Part shown: piece after piece, positions 7,163 to 15,379 of the stretch | Layout: the number at the start of each line of letters is the position of its first letter | Position numbering within the stretch: the stretch's first letter is position 1 | NCBI GenBank assembly: GCA_910586705.1 | Contig: CAJUJK010000044.1 | Location: 1 to 16,205 of the forward strand | Source: an uncultured Lachnospiraceae bacterium | Lineage (GTDB): Bacteria > Bacillota > Clostridia > Lachnospirales > Lachnospiraceae | Direction of reading: 5' to 3' | DNA length: 16,205 nt | Translations under genes and position numbers: made by a program | The notes under the pieces: model-generated | Told to the model about the DNA's origin: nothing | Databases searched by the model: none | Seen by the model: only the letters and a program-made list of their open reading frames with translations

Positions 7163-9076
7163 TTACATCTCCCAGAATCCAATAAATAGTTTTTTGCTTT
7201 CCTTGTTCTCTTTTAACGTGTACACATATTTTCTTCCCAGATCATGATTGAAAAACTCACAACAAATCTCAGGCAGTACCATGCATGCACTGCACGAAGT
7301 ATCATCTCTTTCTCCGCAGATCGGATCGAAAATACAATTTTGGGTATTCTCCAGTGCTTTCAGAAGGAAGTTGTAATAATTGGTTTCTATCATTCCGGAC
7401 AAAGCTCCCAATGGAGTACCCTGAGATGTCTGAGCGTAAATAAATATGCTCGTTGTTTCCAATATAATCACTTCCGTAAGAGAGGTATCTTCCAGACCAC
7501 TGATCTCACCGGCACTCTTCATAAAAGCATGTGACATAGAATGAAGTAAGCCAAACACGTGTTTCGTTATCTTCTCTCCTTCATCCACTCCACTAAAGAT
7601 ATTCACCAGATCACCGTGGACATTTTCGGCAAACCATTCTTTTACAGCAACATCATCATCCGTATCCGGCATTTGTGATCCAGAAATAATTTCGTTCTTA
7701 AGGAGCCATTCAAGTATCTTTACCCTGTCAATTTCAAACAGAATACCTTCCGTTTCAAGCTTTGTCCCATATACCAAGGACGAATTGTCTTTGTATTTAT
7801 TAAATGCAACCAATTTTAACCTTTTCTTGGCCTGAACCGGATCAGAAACCTTTCTGGTATACCCATAAGTACAATTAATAATTTCAATATCACAGGATAC
7901 CTGCATCGACGATATTCCCATTTTACGGTTAAGATTAAGAACGTCATCTTCCGAGTCAATGAAGTCCATTGATAGCTGCTTACTGATGGAATCCTCCAAT
8001 GACAAAACCTTTGGTGCGTATTTGAGTGTGTTATACTGCATCAGCTTAAAAGCAAAGCTTCCGATCCATCTTGCAAATTCGCCTTCATCTTCCTTCTTCT
8101 GTTTTATGAAAAGTTGATCACAATCATTTACATATGGTTCCACAGAAAGAATATTCTTTGTAGTCTCGGAAAGCATATTCTCAATAGCAGCATCTTTTGC
8201 GGCAGCCGGAACAATCCCATTGTCTATCAGTTTTTGAACAGCATTCTCTGCTTCCTGTCGTTTTGCATCATTTGTATTCTGGTCGCTGAACGCCAAGGCA
8301 ATATTATCAAGGATTTCTATAAATCTCTTCTGTGACAATTTGTTGAACCATTTGGATACCAGAACCTTTTGAGCCTTTAATCCTTTTTCGAAAAATTCCC
8401 CATTTTTTCTATCAGCTATATTTATCACTTTAAGTGAAAACGGCTTATAGTTTCTCGTTGATTCAGCATTATCAGGAACCAATCTTGCTTTACAATTTGG
8501 ACATGATACAGCAAGTTCAGCCCTTCTTTCTCCAGATTTGGTAACCGCTAACATACGGTAGGGATTTTCGTTCGGAAGATACTTCATCTTAAGATAACCC
8601 CCAGCTACATACGGTATCTTAACCGGCTCAGCGTGACCACACTCACATGCATATACCATCTGAAGCTGCTTCAGTATTGCTCCGCATGTAGGACACTTCC
8701 ATTTCATATGATCAATATCATCCGGATTTCTTTTCTGAATCACTTCATGACACGAGTTACAGTAGAATACTAATGGAGATTTAATACCCACAATATCCTC
8801 AGCAGTTTCATTCATGGCCGGTTCCACAATCGTATAACTGTGAACATGATCCGTAATATCGAACGATAAGATATCACCACCTCTGTTTCCAAACAGTCTG
8901 ATCTGTCGTTTGATCTCACCTTCAATAAACTTCTGATATACATCATCCATTCTGCGGTAATTCCATCCACTAATTTCAGCTGTCACGCTGGAACCATCTC
9001 CACGACTTGCGACCCACATATGCGGAAGGAAACTATATACAGCTTGGCTTTTACTTCTTGACATTATTGAACTCAT
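7163..9076 (-). CDS. drmB: DrmB-like DUF1998 zinc-binding protein, 637 aa
   Basis: This is the partner of the helicase encoded just upstream. An N-terminal zinc-binding region holds CxxC-type pairs at C106/C109, C128/C131, C144/C146 and C192/C195 (for example WKCPTCGAI and SCPNCKARL). The C-terminal ~130 residues are a DUF1998 domain: HVFGLLHSMSHAFMKSAG (about 506-523), a long β-rich core, a GALSGMIETNYYNFL segment, and a terminal Cys cluster at C581, C587, C595, C598 and C605/C606. DUF1998 proteins pair with SF2 helicases in DISARM (DrmA-DrmB) and are fused to them in Druantia DruE. Length matches DrmB proteins (about 600 aa). ATG follows AGGGAGG at 9 nt; the gap to the helicase gene is 15 nt. 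It is probably a DNA-binding subunit of the DrmAB complex. The family call is firm; the exact name assumes DISARM homology. Confidence 0.88.
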   Translation of the reverse strand: MSSIMSRSKSQAVYSFLPHMWVASRGDGSSVTAEISGWNYRRMDDVYQKFIEGEIKRQIRLFGNRGGDILSFDITDHVHSYTIVEPAMNETAEDIVGIKSPLVFYCNSCHEVIQKRNPDDIDHMKWKCPTCGAILKQLQMVYACECGHAEPVKIPYVAGGYLKMKYLPNENPYRMLAVTKSGERRAELAVSCPNCKARLVPDNAESTRNYKPFSLKVINIADRKNGEFFEKGLKAQKVLVSKWFNKLSQKRFIEILDNIALAFSDQNTNDAKRQEAENAVQKLIDNGIVPAAAKDAAIENMLSETTKNILSVEPYVNDCDQLFIKQKKEDEGEFARWIGSFAFKLMQYNTLKYAPKVLSLEDSISKQLSMDFIDSEDDVLNLNRKMGISSMQVSCDIEIINCTYGYTRKVSDPVQAKKRLKLVAFNKYKDNSSLVYGTKLETEGILFEIDRVKILEWLLKNEIISGSQMPDTDDDVAVKEWFAENVHGDLVNIFSGVDEGEKITKHVFGLLHSMSHAFMKSAGEISGLEDTSLTEVIILETTSIFIYAQTSQGTPLGALSGMIETNYYNFLLKALENTQNCIFDPICGERDDTSCSACMVLPEICCEFFNHDLGRKYVYTLKENKESKKLFIGFWEM

Positions 9077-9091
9077 GAAAGTTGTCCTCCC

Positions 9092-12000
9092 TTAGTCTAT
9101 CCTGATGTGAACTTGCTCTTCCGTATCCCTCAAACTTTTCATTGGCTTCTTATTCCCATGAGAATATTTTCCAATAGCACCTGATAAAAATTCGCTTGGC
9201 CCCGGTGTATTGGCCATTATACCGTTACAAATCTTAAGAATCTCATCAGTTATAACCTCCCGATAAGCTTCTGACATTTTTTCGCCTTCATTGCATCCAT
9301 AAGCAGCTATCAAAAATCCTGCCACTTCCTTTGGATCAATATCCCCCTCCGCAAAAGCCTTTTTCCATGTGCTTACATAGTAGATATTTTCCAAACTCAA
9401 CTTCGGTGCATAATACTGATAAAGAATCGCGACAAGCAATCCAGGAAGTGTACAATAAACTGCATTCTTCGCCCAGCGATTGATCGGCACAGGCTCCACA
9501 AGCTCATCCTTATTTTGATGGAATATTACAAAATTCTTCAGATAAGATCTATCCCTTACACGCGTTAGACGGATCAAATCCATTACGATGCCAGTATACT
9601 TACGACCAGTTCGAGAGTATGCCTGAATATACTCCGCATTATTATTTGGTATACCAAAGAAGTACATTACATTAAAGGAATCTTCATCAACACCATGTGA
9701 TATAGTACTTGTCGCAAGCAACAGATTCTTGCTTTCCAAATCCTTTCTATTTTCCTGTATTTCAAATAATGTTTTTCTTACGCTCTGAAAATCCGTATCG
9801 CTTGTCATAGATTCCGGATAATATTTGGGAATACCCTTATCTTCCAAATAGTTATTTGCCTGATTCTGAAATGCATTATACAGATTATCCACATCGTTCT
9901 TAACCTTGTTATATACAAGTTCAATCCAATAATCGTATAATTTTTCCTGCAATTCCTCTTTAGTTCCCTGAAACTTGTACGGCTCGGTCTTGAGAAAGTT
10001 ATAATACTCTTCTGTGTGCATCATCATGTCATATACAATCACCCTCATAGTCAGTACTGATTGCCAAACACTGTCTGTAATAGATCTTCCATAAGGAACA
10101 TATCCTAAAATAATACGCGTAATATCCTCCTCATCTGTTTTGGAATAAAAATTCCTATTGTTTTGCATAGAGGGATATTCACAAGGGAATCTTCTGCTAT
10201 TCATGTGATACAAATTATTCAGATGTTCTTCGTACATAGAGATTGTTGCCGTTGCGCCAATATAACGTATCTTCTTTCTTTGTTGTTCGTGAACAAGGTT
10301 CTCTGCATAATACTTCAAAAAAGATTCATAGTGTGAATCAAATGTTCCAAGGCTTTCTTTCACAAGATGTAACTCATCCTGGATAAACAATGTCGGCACT
10401 GGATCCTTTAAGAGTGGTACTGTTTCCATTGGATTCTTACATCCGGACTTACTGCACAGACACTTTGACCCACAGGTAAACCCATGTATCTTGCATTTTC
10501 TCTTTATTTGACCAAAAAGCATCTTAAATTCTTCAGTGGTTCCCACCATAGCCATTTTGTCTATTGTACTTACTATGACAGATGGTAGATACCGATAGAT
10601 TTCACTATCGACTATATAGAGGGGCAAAGTATGCAGATTACATTCCGGATTGTCACAAATGTGTTCCAGCCTCCACCCTTCCTGATTAAATCTCACATTG
10701 ATCATCTTTTTACCACAAACAGGGCAGGTATCAGTAAATCTGTAATATTCATTCAAGGTACCCTGATCACTTTCCAGAATAAGCTGCTTACTTCCGTTTT
10801 GATTTCCCCTGCTACTAAGCGGCTCACTTGGATTAATACGATTAGGTGTATTCGCGGCACCAACGTAGAATCCCAGCGAAAAGGGATTCGTGTTCTGCAG
10901 TTGACAATCGTTTTCTCTGACTACATTGGCCTTCATGACAATAGTCAGCACACGATCTAATTGTTGAACCGCCAACAATCGAAGTGGATATTTAAGTATG
11001 GCGGTAACACCGTCATCTTTCCCTCTCAACCGATCAAAGAACATAGAAAATACTGTGATACCCAGAAATGCTTCCGTCTTTCCACCGCCGGTCGGGAAAT
11101 AGAGAAGATTTGCAATGTCACTGTCAGTCTTTTTCAATGCCGAATCTGTATCCTCCTTAAATTCACACCGTATCACTTCGCATATCATAGATACAATAAA
11201 TACAATCTGAAACAGTCTCCACCCCTCAATCGGATGCGTATTAGAATCCAGCCTTGTTTGAAACGTTTTATTCATCAAGGAAAATGCCCGTTTAACAGCG
11301 CCTGTATATTCAATTTGCTGAATACCATCTTCAAATCTGGATATCTCTGTTTCATAATCGCTCAATGCTTTTTTATAATTTTCTCGTGCAAATTCTGTAA
11401 GTCCGGATGCTTTATCAAACTCATCTTGGCAATTAACGTAATCCCTCTTAAGCTCCGAAAGAATATATTTCAAATTCTTTACTGGCTCCTCTATAAGTGT
11501 ACTAAACTTCGTGTATACGCTATATTTGTCAATTGTAATAGTCCGCATCTGGTAATATCGTGGAACATTAACCGTTCTCAAGCGATTCTCAACTTGATCA
11601 AATTCCACAGATGCATTTTCTGTTACTGCGTATACCGGTTTCTTTTTTTTAAATCCCGTCTTGAAATATCTCATTGGGATTTCTTTAAACTGGATACCCT
11701 CGTCAGCTATAACTGTTATACCGGCATCATAGATTTTGGGAAGATATCCAAGATTCTGTCTGTCAATCTTCGGAGTTTTATTTACCATCTGTAAAGTAAA
11801 ATAATAGTCTTCATCATCTTCAGAAATGATCTGATATATATCTATAGCCCAATGCGCATTGACTCTTTCTTGCTTTGCAGTGCATTTCAATTCAAAATGA
11901 TCCTTATCAACAAGATCACTAAAATACAAATCCTCTTCTAAAACGATTTTTATCTCATCTTCAATCTGATCAGCAATTGAATTGAGACGTTTGTTAATTA

Positions 12001-12505
12001 AAGCTTCCAAATGACTCTTTCCGCATGAAATATCTGCCAAAGATATTTCTATACCATCCTTTAGAACTTCCTCAATAGCAACCTTTTTATAAACCTGTGG
12101 CAAAGGATAGTGTGCATCAGGATATTTTTTCTTAAGTTCTTCCACCGATTCATATACTTGATGGTCTCTTTCCGATTGTATCCGAAGAACATAATCTCTG
12201 ACCTCTTCATAAGTTGGTAAAACCGTATAAAAAAGCAATCCGCGCGGAATAACATACAGACTCCCGGTAGAATTTTTATCTATATGAAATGAAAGACTGA
12301 TTGACGGAATACTTTCAAATTGTCGAGAAATATCTTCTCGATATCCTCCTTCAAAAGTCTCTTCATTACGATCCTCTGCCATAGTTCCGACCATAACAAT
12401 TTTTTCCGGATTATCGCCAACAATTCTTTCCGAAAAATCTCTCCCTGAAACCCGATTTATGTACTTATCTGTAAGAAACTTTGCCAACACATTGTAATCA
12501 TTCAT
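9092..12505 (-). CDS. drmA: DrmA-like SF2 helicase, 1137 aa
   Basis: This large SF2 helicase resembles DrmA of DISARM. A long N-terminal region (about 1-440, including a helical stretch near 340-400) precedes the motor. The motor has Walker A PTGGGKT (471-477), motif Ia LKYPLRLLAVQQ (504-515), DELH box FIQDELHL (707-714), motif III GATATIS (750-756), motif V LATSTISHGVD (930-940) and the arginine-finger motif VI QAYSRTGR (961-968). Two Cys-rich inserts lie between Walker A and the DELH box: C594/C597/C617/C622, and a tight cluster near 671-689 (CKIHGFTCGSKCLCSKSGC). Both probably bind zinc. Length and the PLRLLAVQQ motif fit the DrmA/DruE helicase group. Its ATG overlaps the upstream helicase stop by 4 nt (ATGA), and it is followed closely by the DrmB-like gene. 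In known systems DrmA with DrmB binds DNA with single-stranded ends and is thought to obstruct incoming phage DNA. Confidence 0.9.
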   Translation of the reverse strand: MNDYNVLAKFLTDKYINRVSGRDFSERIVGDNPEKIVMVGTMAEDRNEETFEGGYREDISRQFESIPSISLSFHIDKNSTGSLYVIPRGLLFYTVLPTYEEVRDYVLRIQSERDHQVYESVEELKKKYPDAHYPLPQVYKKVAIEEVLKDGIEISLADISCGKSHLEALINKRLNSIADQIEDEIKIVLEEDLYFSDLVDKDHFELKCTAKQERVNAHWAIDIYQIISEDDEDYYFTLQMVNKTPKIDRQNLGYLPKIYDAGITVIADEGIQFKEIPMRYFKTGFKKKKPVYAVTENASVEFDQVENRLRTVNVPRYYQMRTITIDKYSVYTKFSTLIEEPVKNLKYILSELKRDYVNCQDEFDKASGLTEFARENYKKALSDYETEISRFEDGIQQIEYTGAVKRAFSLMNKTFQTRLDSNTHPIEGWRLFQIVFIVSMICEVIRCEFKEDTDSALKKTDSDIANLLYFPTGGGKTEAFLGITVFSMFFDRLRGKDDGVTAILKYPLRLLAVQQLDRVLTIVMKANVVRENDCQLQNTNPFSLGFYVGAANTPNRINPSEPLSSRGNQNGSKQLILESDQGTLNEYYRFTDTCPVCGKKMINVRFNQEGWRLEHICDNPECNLHTLPLYIVDSEIYRYLPSVIVSTIDKMAMVGTTEEFKMLFGQIKRKCKIHGFTCGSKCLCSKSGCKNPMETVPLLKDPVPTLFIQDELHLVKESLGTFDSHYESFLKYYAENLVHEQQRKKIRYIGATATISMYEEHLNNLYHMNSRRFPCEYPSMQNNRNFYSKTDEEDITRIILGYVPYGRSITDSVWQSVLTMRVIVYDMMMHTEEYYNFLKTEPYKFQGTKEELQEKLYDYWIELVYNKVKNDVDNLYNAFQNQANNYLEDKGIPKYYPESMTSDTDFQSVRKTLFEIQENRKDLESKNLLLATSTISHGVDEDSFNVMYFFGIPNNNAEYIQAYSRTGRKYTGIVMDLIRLTRVRDRSYLKNFVIFHQNKDELVEPVPINRWAKNAVYCTLPGLLVAILYQYYAPKLSLENIYYVSTWKKAFAEGDIDPKEVAGFLIAAYGCNEGEKMSEAYREVITDEILKICNGIMANTPGPSEFLSGAIGKYSHGNKKPMKSLRDTEEQVHIRID

Positions 12506-14466
12506 CGTTTTTCCCCATTCCTAATAATTTCATCCATTACCGTCCCCTGTTCCACATCACTTAGCACATAAAGAACCTCTCTCGCTCTAGAACATGCTGT
12601 ATATAGTTTCCGCATTTGAATCTGCGCAGATTCTTTGTCATCCTCCGGCAAGGTCTTAACCGAATTCCAGCTGCTTAGCTTTTTACGATGTCCATTTTTA
12701 TCAAAAATGTATGTATAAGGATATAGCCCTGTTAATACAACCGCTCTAAAATCTAAGCCAAGCGAAGAATCGATAGACGATATAACAACACCATTGGAAC
12801 TGCTATATCTTGCGCGTTGGCCATCCTCTGTAGTTGAAATAAACGAAAACGGTATCCTCTCCCTTTCCAATGCAGTCCTAATCCAATACTGGATAGGATA
12901 GCCAAGTGCTTTGTTATCTTTTACCGGATACAAAATTGCTATTTCCGAATATCCGACATGATACTTTTCTACAATTTCTTTAATTGCATTCATCGTCTCT
13001 GTCTGAATATTTCTCCTCTCGATTCCTGTCTTTACAACTAATGCTACATTCTTGCTGACACCATTTTCAAAAAAATTATATTCAAACTCATCAATATTGA
13101 TCATCTTTAACTTGCTTAAGTGTGCATTCATATAAACCAGCATGCGGTTTAAAAAATCACTGATTTCCGGGCTGTTCCTGTAATTTTTTTTGATATATTT
13201 AACGCGTCCTGTAAAATCCAGACTGCCGTCCGCAATTTTCTTCCATGGCGCATCCCCTCTACGGCTTTGATTTCTTACTGTCTGATTCAAGTCACCTGCC
13301 ATCAAAAATAACGCATCGTCTGATTTTTCTAGTAGTTCGTAGCATAACTCCAGATATAACGGCGTAAAAATCTGAACCTCATCCACAAAAATCGCCTTAA
13401 ATCTGATATCAATACGGTTGCATTTTACAAGATTTATACATTCCTGTATCTGTTCGTCTGTTGCGAATCCCTCTATGATTCTGCCAAGACATTCTCTAAA
13501 GAGCTTCTCCGCCAATTTGTGAAGTGTCAATATGTAAAGTTTCCTATGTGGATCTCTCGACAGACCAGCGCAATTCTTCTTAAACCGATAAGAATCCGCC
13601 AAGTTATTGTTATAGCAGGTCAGCAGTATATTCTTATCCTTGTACATACTGGTATATTTAAAGGCTTTAGAAAGTAGAAGTACGCTCTTCCCTGCTCCGG
13701 CATTAGCCAGCATAACTCTATGCCCACGCCCCATCTCGTTGATCTGAGACACCTGATAGTCATCCAGATAAAATGTCCTGTACTCTACTTCCTTTCCATT
13801 TATTTCTTCACTTTCCACCGGAATGTCAGCCGTTGTCTCCGGAATTTCGACACGATCTTTTTCTTTTAGGACAACCGTATACTCAGGAGCCAGCCTTTCG
13901 AAAATTGCCAGATCTTCTTCATCGCTAATCGTCTTAAACTGCGTATCATAGGGCATTCGTATGTTGTCAAAAAGATGCAGATCCTTCACGAACTTTGGTC
14001 TGTTCTTTGCCGATATTGGAATAAAAAACCGCACTGCCGCGAACGGTGAAAACTGTAACAATGTATCATCATCACAGGTAGTTACTGGAACAGCTTCATC
14101 AGGAAATATAAAAATATGTTTATACGGGAACTTTAAAATCTTCTTATCATTACTCCTCGCAATGAGCGCCCTAGAGTTAATAAGCCTGTTATATATAGCC
14201 TGTTCTATCATCTCTCCGAATTTAATATAACCCTGCACATCTAAAGGCTCTATATTTCCTTGCACAATCGAAAAAGTTATCAGGCCCTCATTGGGACTGA
14301 TATACATTCCCATATGTACTTTATCCGTGCAAAAACCAACCGGATCGATTCCCACCGCAAAACTACCGGATTTTAAATTTCGAAGCGCATTTTTCAAAAG
14401 AAATCTTTCGCCAGCATTTATATGATCTTTCTTTTCAAACTCATGCGGCCAGATTTTTATTGCCAT
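12502..14466 (-). CDS. UvrD/Rep-like SF1 helicase with NERD-like N-terminus, 654 aa, first gene of the cluster
   Basis: The C-terminal ~420 residues form an SF1A helicase: Q-motif region FYLDDYQVSQI (Q238), Walker A ANAGAGKS (254-261), Walker B IFVDEVQ (359-365), motif III LFLMAGDLNQT (386-396), motif IV KKNYRNSPEIS (426-436), motif V SSIDSSLGLDF (563-573) and motif VI YTACSRAREVLYVL (622-635). The first ~200 residues look like a NERD domain in layout (early NAGERFLLKNAL, then a central hydrophobic strand GLITFSIVQGN). The E-x-K pair expected in that strand is missing, so this domain may be catalytically dead; that reading is tentative. ATG follows AGGTGG closely at 5 nt. A 172-nt gap separates it from toxN, so the operon promoter should lie there; I found only a weak TTTACA with no good -10. 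It likely supplies DNA unwinding to the system. Confidence 0.88.
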   Translation of the reverse strand: MAIKIWPHEFEKKDHINAGERFLLKNALRNLKSGSFAVGIDPVGFCTDKVHMGMYISPNEGLITFSIVQGNIEPLDVQGYIKFGEMIEQAIYNRLINSRALIARSNDKKILKFPYKHIFIFPDEAVPVTTCDDDTLLQFSPFAAVRFFIPISAKNRPKFVKDLHLFDNIRMPYDTQFKTISDEEDLAIFERLAPEYTVVLKEKDRVEIPETTADIPVESEEINGKEVEYRTFYLDDYQVSQINEMGRGHRVMLANAGAGKSVLLLSKAFKYTSMYKDKNILLTCYNNNLADSYRFKKNCAGLSRDPHRKLYILTLHKLAEKLFRECLGRIIEGFATDEQIQECINLVKCNRIDIRFKAIFVDEVQIFTPLYLELCYELLEKSDDALFLMAGDLNQTVRNQSRRGDAPWKKIADGSLDFTGRVKYIKKNYRNSPEISDFLNRMLVYMNAHLSKLKMINIDEFEYNFFENGVSKNVALVVKTGIERRNIQTETMNAIKEIVEKYHVGYSEIAILYPVKDNKALGYPIQYWIRTALERERIPFSFISTTEDGQRARYSSSNGVVISSIDSSLGLDFRAVVLTGLYPYTYIFDKNGHRKKLSSWNSVKTLPEDDKESAQIQMRKLYTACSRAREVLYVLSDVEQGTVMDEIIRNGEKR

Positions 14467-14492
14467 GACACCACCTACTCATCTACATTTTA

Positions 14493-14618
14493 CTAGTACA
14501 ATAATCTAAACGCTTTTGTAAATCCTTCTAAATTATCAATATCAGAGAAGTTGTCCTCCAAAAAACAGGCATTCTCTATAAATCAGAACATATTCTGCTT
14601 AATACTTCGTTCATACAT
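14493..14618 (-). pseudogene. Remnant of a small ORF with an in-frame UGA, between toxN and the first helicase
   Basis: One frame reads MYERSIKQNMF, then TGA, then 29 protein-like residues ending TKAFRLLY before a TAG at 14493-14495. An AGGA site lies 5 nt before the ATG at 14616-14618. The 41 residues on either side of the TGA look like one small protein with a sensible mix of residues, broken by a single nonsense codon. I do not recognise it. It fills most of the 172-nt gap at 14467-14638. Alternatives are pure chance (short frame), or leader sequence of the helicase operon. No selenocysteine insertion element can be argued for here. Confidence 0.28.
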
Positions 14619-14638
14619 TACCATCCTAAACTCTATCA

Positions 14639-15172
14639 CTAACTATTTCTGCTCCCTTTCCACTTCTGCAGTACCGTTTCTAGCTTTCTAAAATCACAGC
14701 AACGCCTTTTCAAAAAAGCACTAGTCTTTTCAGACTGTTGCATCACATACAATTTATTTGCCCTTTTTACAATAGCTTCCTGATTGTGCTGACACCAGTC
14801 AAGCTGTTTTGCCGCCATTTTTTTATATTTCTTCGTAGCAGCATCATCTTTCCCGACAATCCGAAGATTCAGCGGAATGGTACAGCTTTCGTCTACCGGA
14901 ATCATGTTGTTAAAATTCAATACCCCAATCAACTTTTCCCCATCCATTATCTTCATAAAATCCACGTCATTTTTCATAGAACTGTGTTTTGGTTTTGGTG
15001 AACTTAAAGGGACACAATATTTCTTCGTGCCGCATATTATTATAATTCCCACAAAAGGTCTTGTTTCTTTTCCAGCCTGCGGGGATACGGACATAACATG
15101 GTCATCCGCCTTTGCAAGATTCCGTATGTACTTCATGTCTATAAGATATAAATGCAGTCGTTTTTGTTCCAC
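14639..15172 (-). CDS. toxN: ToxN/AbiQ-family type III toxin (endoribonuclease), 177 aa
   Basis: Hallmarks of the ToxN/AbiQ family are clear: an early basic YLIDMKYIRNL (about 9-19), RPFVGIII (38-45), YCVPLSSPKPKH (52-63), LIGVLNFNNMIPV (81-93), then a helical, Lys-rich C-terminal half. Length is typical (about 170-180 aa). ToxN is a sequence-specific endoribonuclease that cuts A-rich sites in cellular mRNA and its own antitoxin precursor; the processed antitoxin RNA binds and inhibits it. Such modules cause abortive infection when phage shuts down host transcription. The start is GTG at 15170-15172, preceded by GGAGG at 6 nt spacing. Directly upstream are the tandem repeats of the antitoxin RNA and a hairpin that limits toxin expression. 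The module is complete by sequence and probably works independently of the adjacent DISARM-like cluster. Confidence 0.93.
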   Translation of the reverse strand: MEQKRLHLYLIDMKYIRNLAKADDHVMSVSPQAGKETRPFVGIIIICGTKKYCVPLSSPKPKHSSMKNDVDFMKIMDGEKLIGVLNFNNMIPVDESCTIPLNLRIVGKDDAATKKYKKMAAKQLDWCQHNQEAIVKRANKLYVMQQSEKTSAFLKRRCCDFRKLETVLQKWKGSRNS

Positions 15173-15197
15173 GTCTATCCTCCAGCCTTTTTAGGGC

Positions 15198-15227
15198 AAA
15201 GATTAAGGCTGCGCAAAGCGCAACCTT
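15198..15227 (-). terminator. Attenuating intrinsic terminator between antitoxin RNA and toxN
   Basis: On the minus strand a 10-bp stem (arms 15218-15227 and 15205-15214, one G-T pair, loop of 3) is followed by AATCTTTG, a weak U-tract. It lies between the repeat array and the toxN ribosome binding site. In type III systems such a hairpin lets only part of transcription through to the toxin gene and so keeps antitoxin RNA in excess. Confidence 0.75.
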
Positions 15228-15373
15228 AGATTGTTTCCACTTACGGTAGGACTCACCGCTTTTATCGGTTCCACTCCCAGTAGGACTCACTGCTTTTATC
15301 GGTTCCACTCTCAGTAGGACTCACTGCTTTTTATAGGAGTTCAACTCCCATACGATAAGCTATGCCTATCTCT
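15228..15373 (-). ncRNA. toxI: Type III antitoxin RNA precursor (ToxI-like)
   Basis: Transcription from the promoter at 15380-15408 should start near 15373, run through three tandem repeats (15235-15336) and largely end at the hairpin just downstream. In known ToxIN pairs each repeat is cut out by ToxN as a pseudoknotted RNA that assembles with toxin into an inactive complex. Each unit here contains an AUAAAAG stretch at the repeat boundary, a plausible ToxN cleavage site. The 5' leader also holds a small GGAGU/ACUCC hairpin at 15336-15348. The ends of the RNA are estimated from the promoter and terminator, not measured. Confidence 0.85.
15235..15336 (-). repeat. Three tandem 34-nt repeats (antitoxin units)
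   Basis: Units are at 15235-15268, 15269-15302 and 15303-15336, directly abutting with no spacers. On the plus strand each begins TTCCACT and contains GTAGGACTCAC. Units two and three are nearly identical; unit one (nearest toxN) carries changes (TTACGG for CCCAGT-type bases, ACCGC for ACTGC) that look partly compensatory. About three copies of about 34 nt matches the size of several known Firmicutes ToxI arrays, as I recall them. Confidence 0.92.
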
Positions 15374-15379
15374 AATTAA

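Noticed and set aside
10961..11794. Plus-strand 277-codon open frame inside the large helicase gene
   Set aside because: It is antisense to a gene with complete helicase motifs, has no recognisable domain, and is rich in Cys/Phe/Ile as expected for a shadow frame.
626..14466. BREX, Druantia or phosphorothioation (Dnd/Ssp) assignment
   Set aside because: No PglZ/BrxC, no DruE-length helicase with fused DUF1998, and no cysteine desulfurase or DndC/D-type genes; separate DrmA- and DrmB-like genes point to the DISARM group instead.
14495..14560. TTTACA...TACTAG as promoter of the helicase operon
   Set aside because: The -10 match is poor; a promoter probably lies in this gap but the sequence does not single one out.
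14583..14585. In-frame UGA read as selenocysteine
   Set aside because: No selenoprotein family, no cysteine homologue known to me and no evident downstream stem-loop of the bacterial SECIS type; a nonsense mutation or chance is simpler.
15102..15308. Minus-strand 68-codon open frame across the antitoxin repeats
   Set aside because: It is repetitive sequence read as protein (GSGTDKSGESYRKW-like), overlaps the toxN start, and the repeats are explained as antitoxin RNA.
15235..15336. Short repeats that could suggest a CRISPR array
   Set aside because: The 34-nt units abut with no spacers, there are only three, no cas genes are present, and a ToxN gene with promoter and hairpin fits the array fully.
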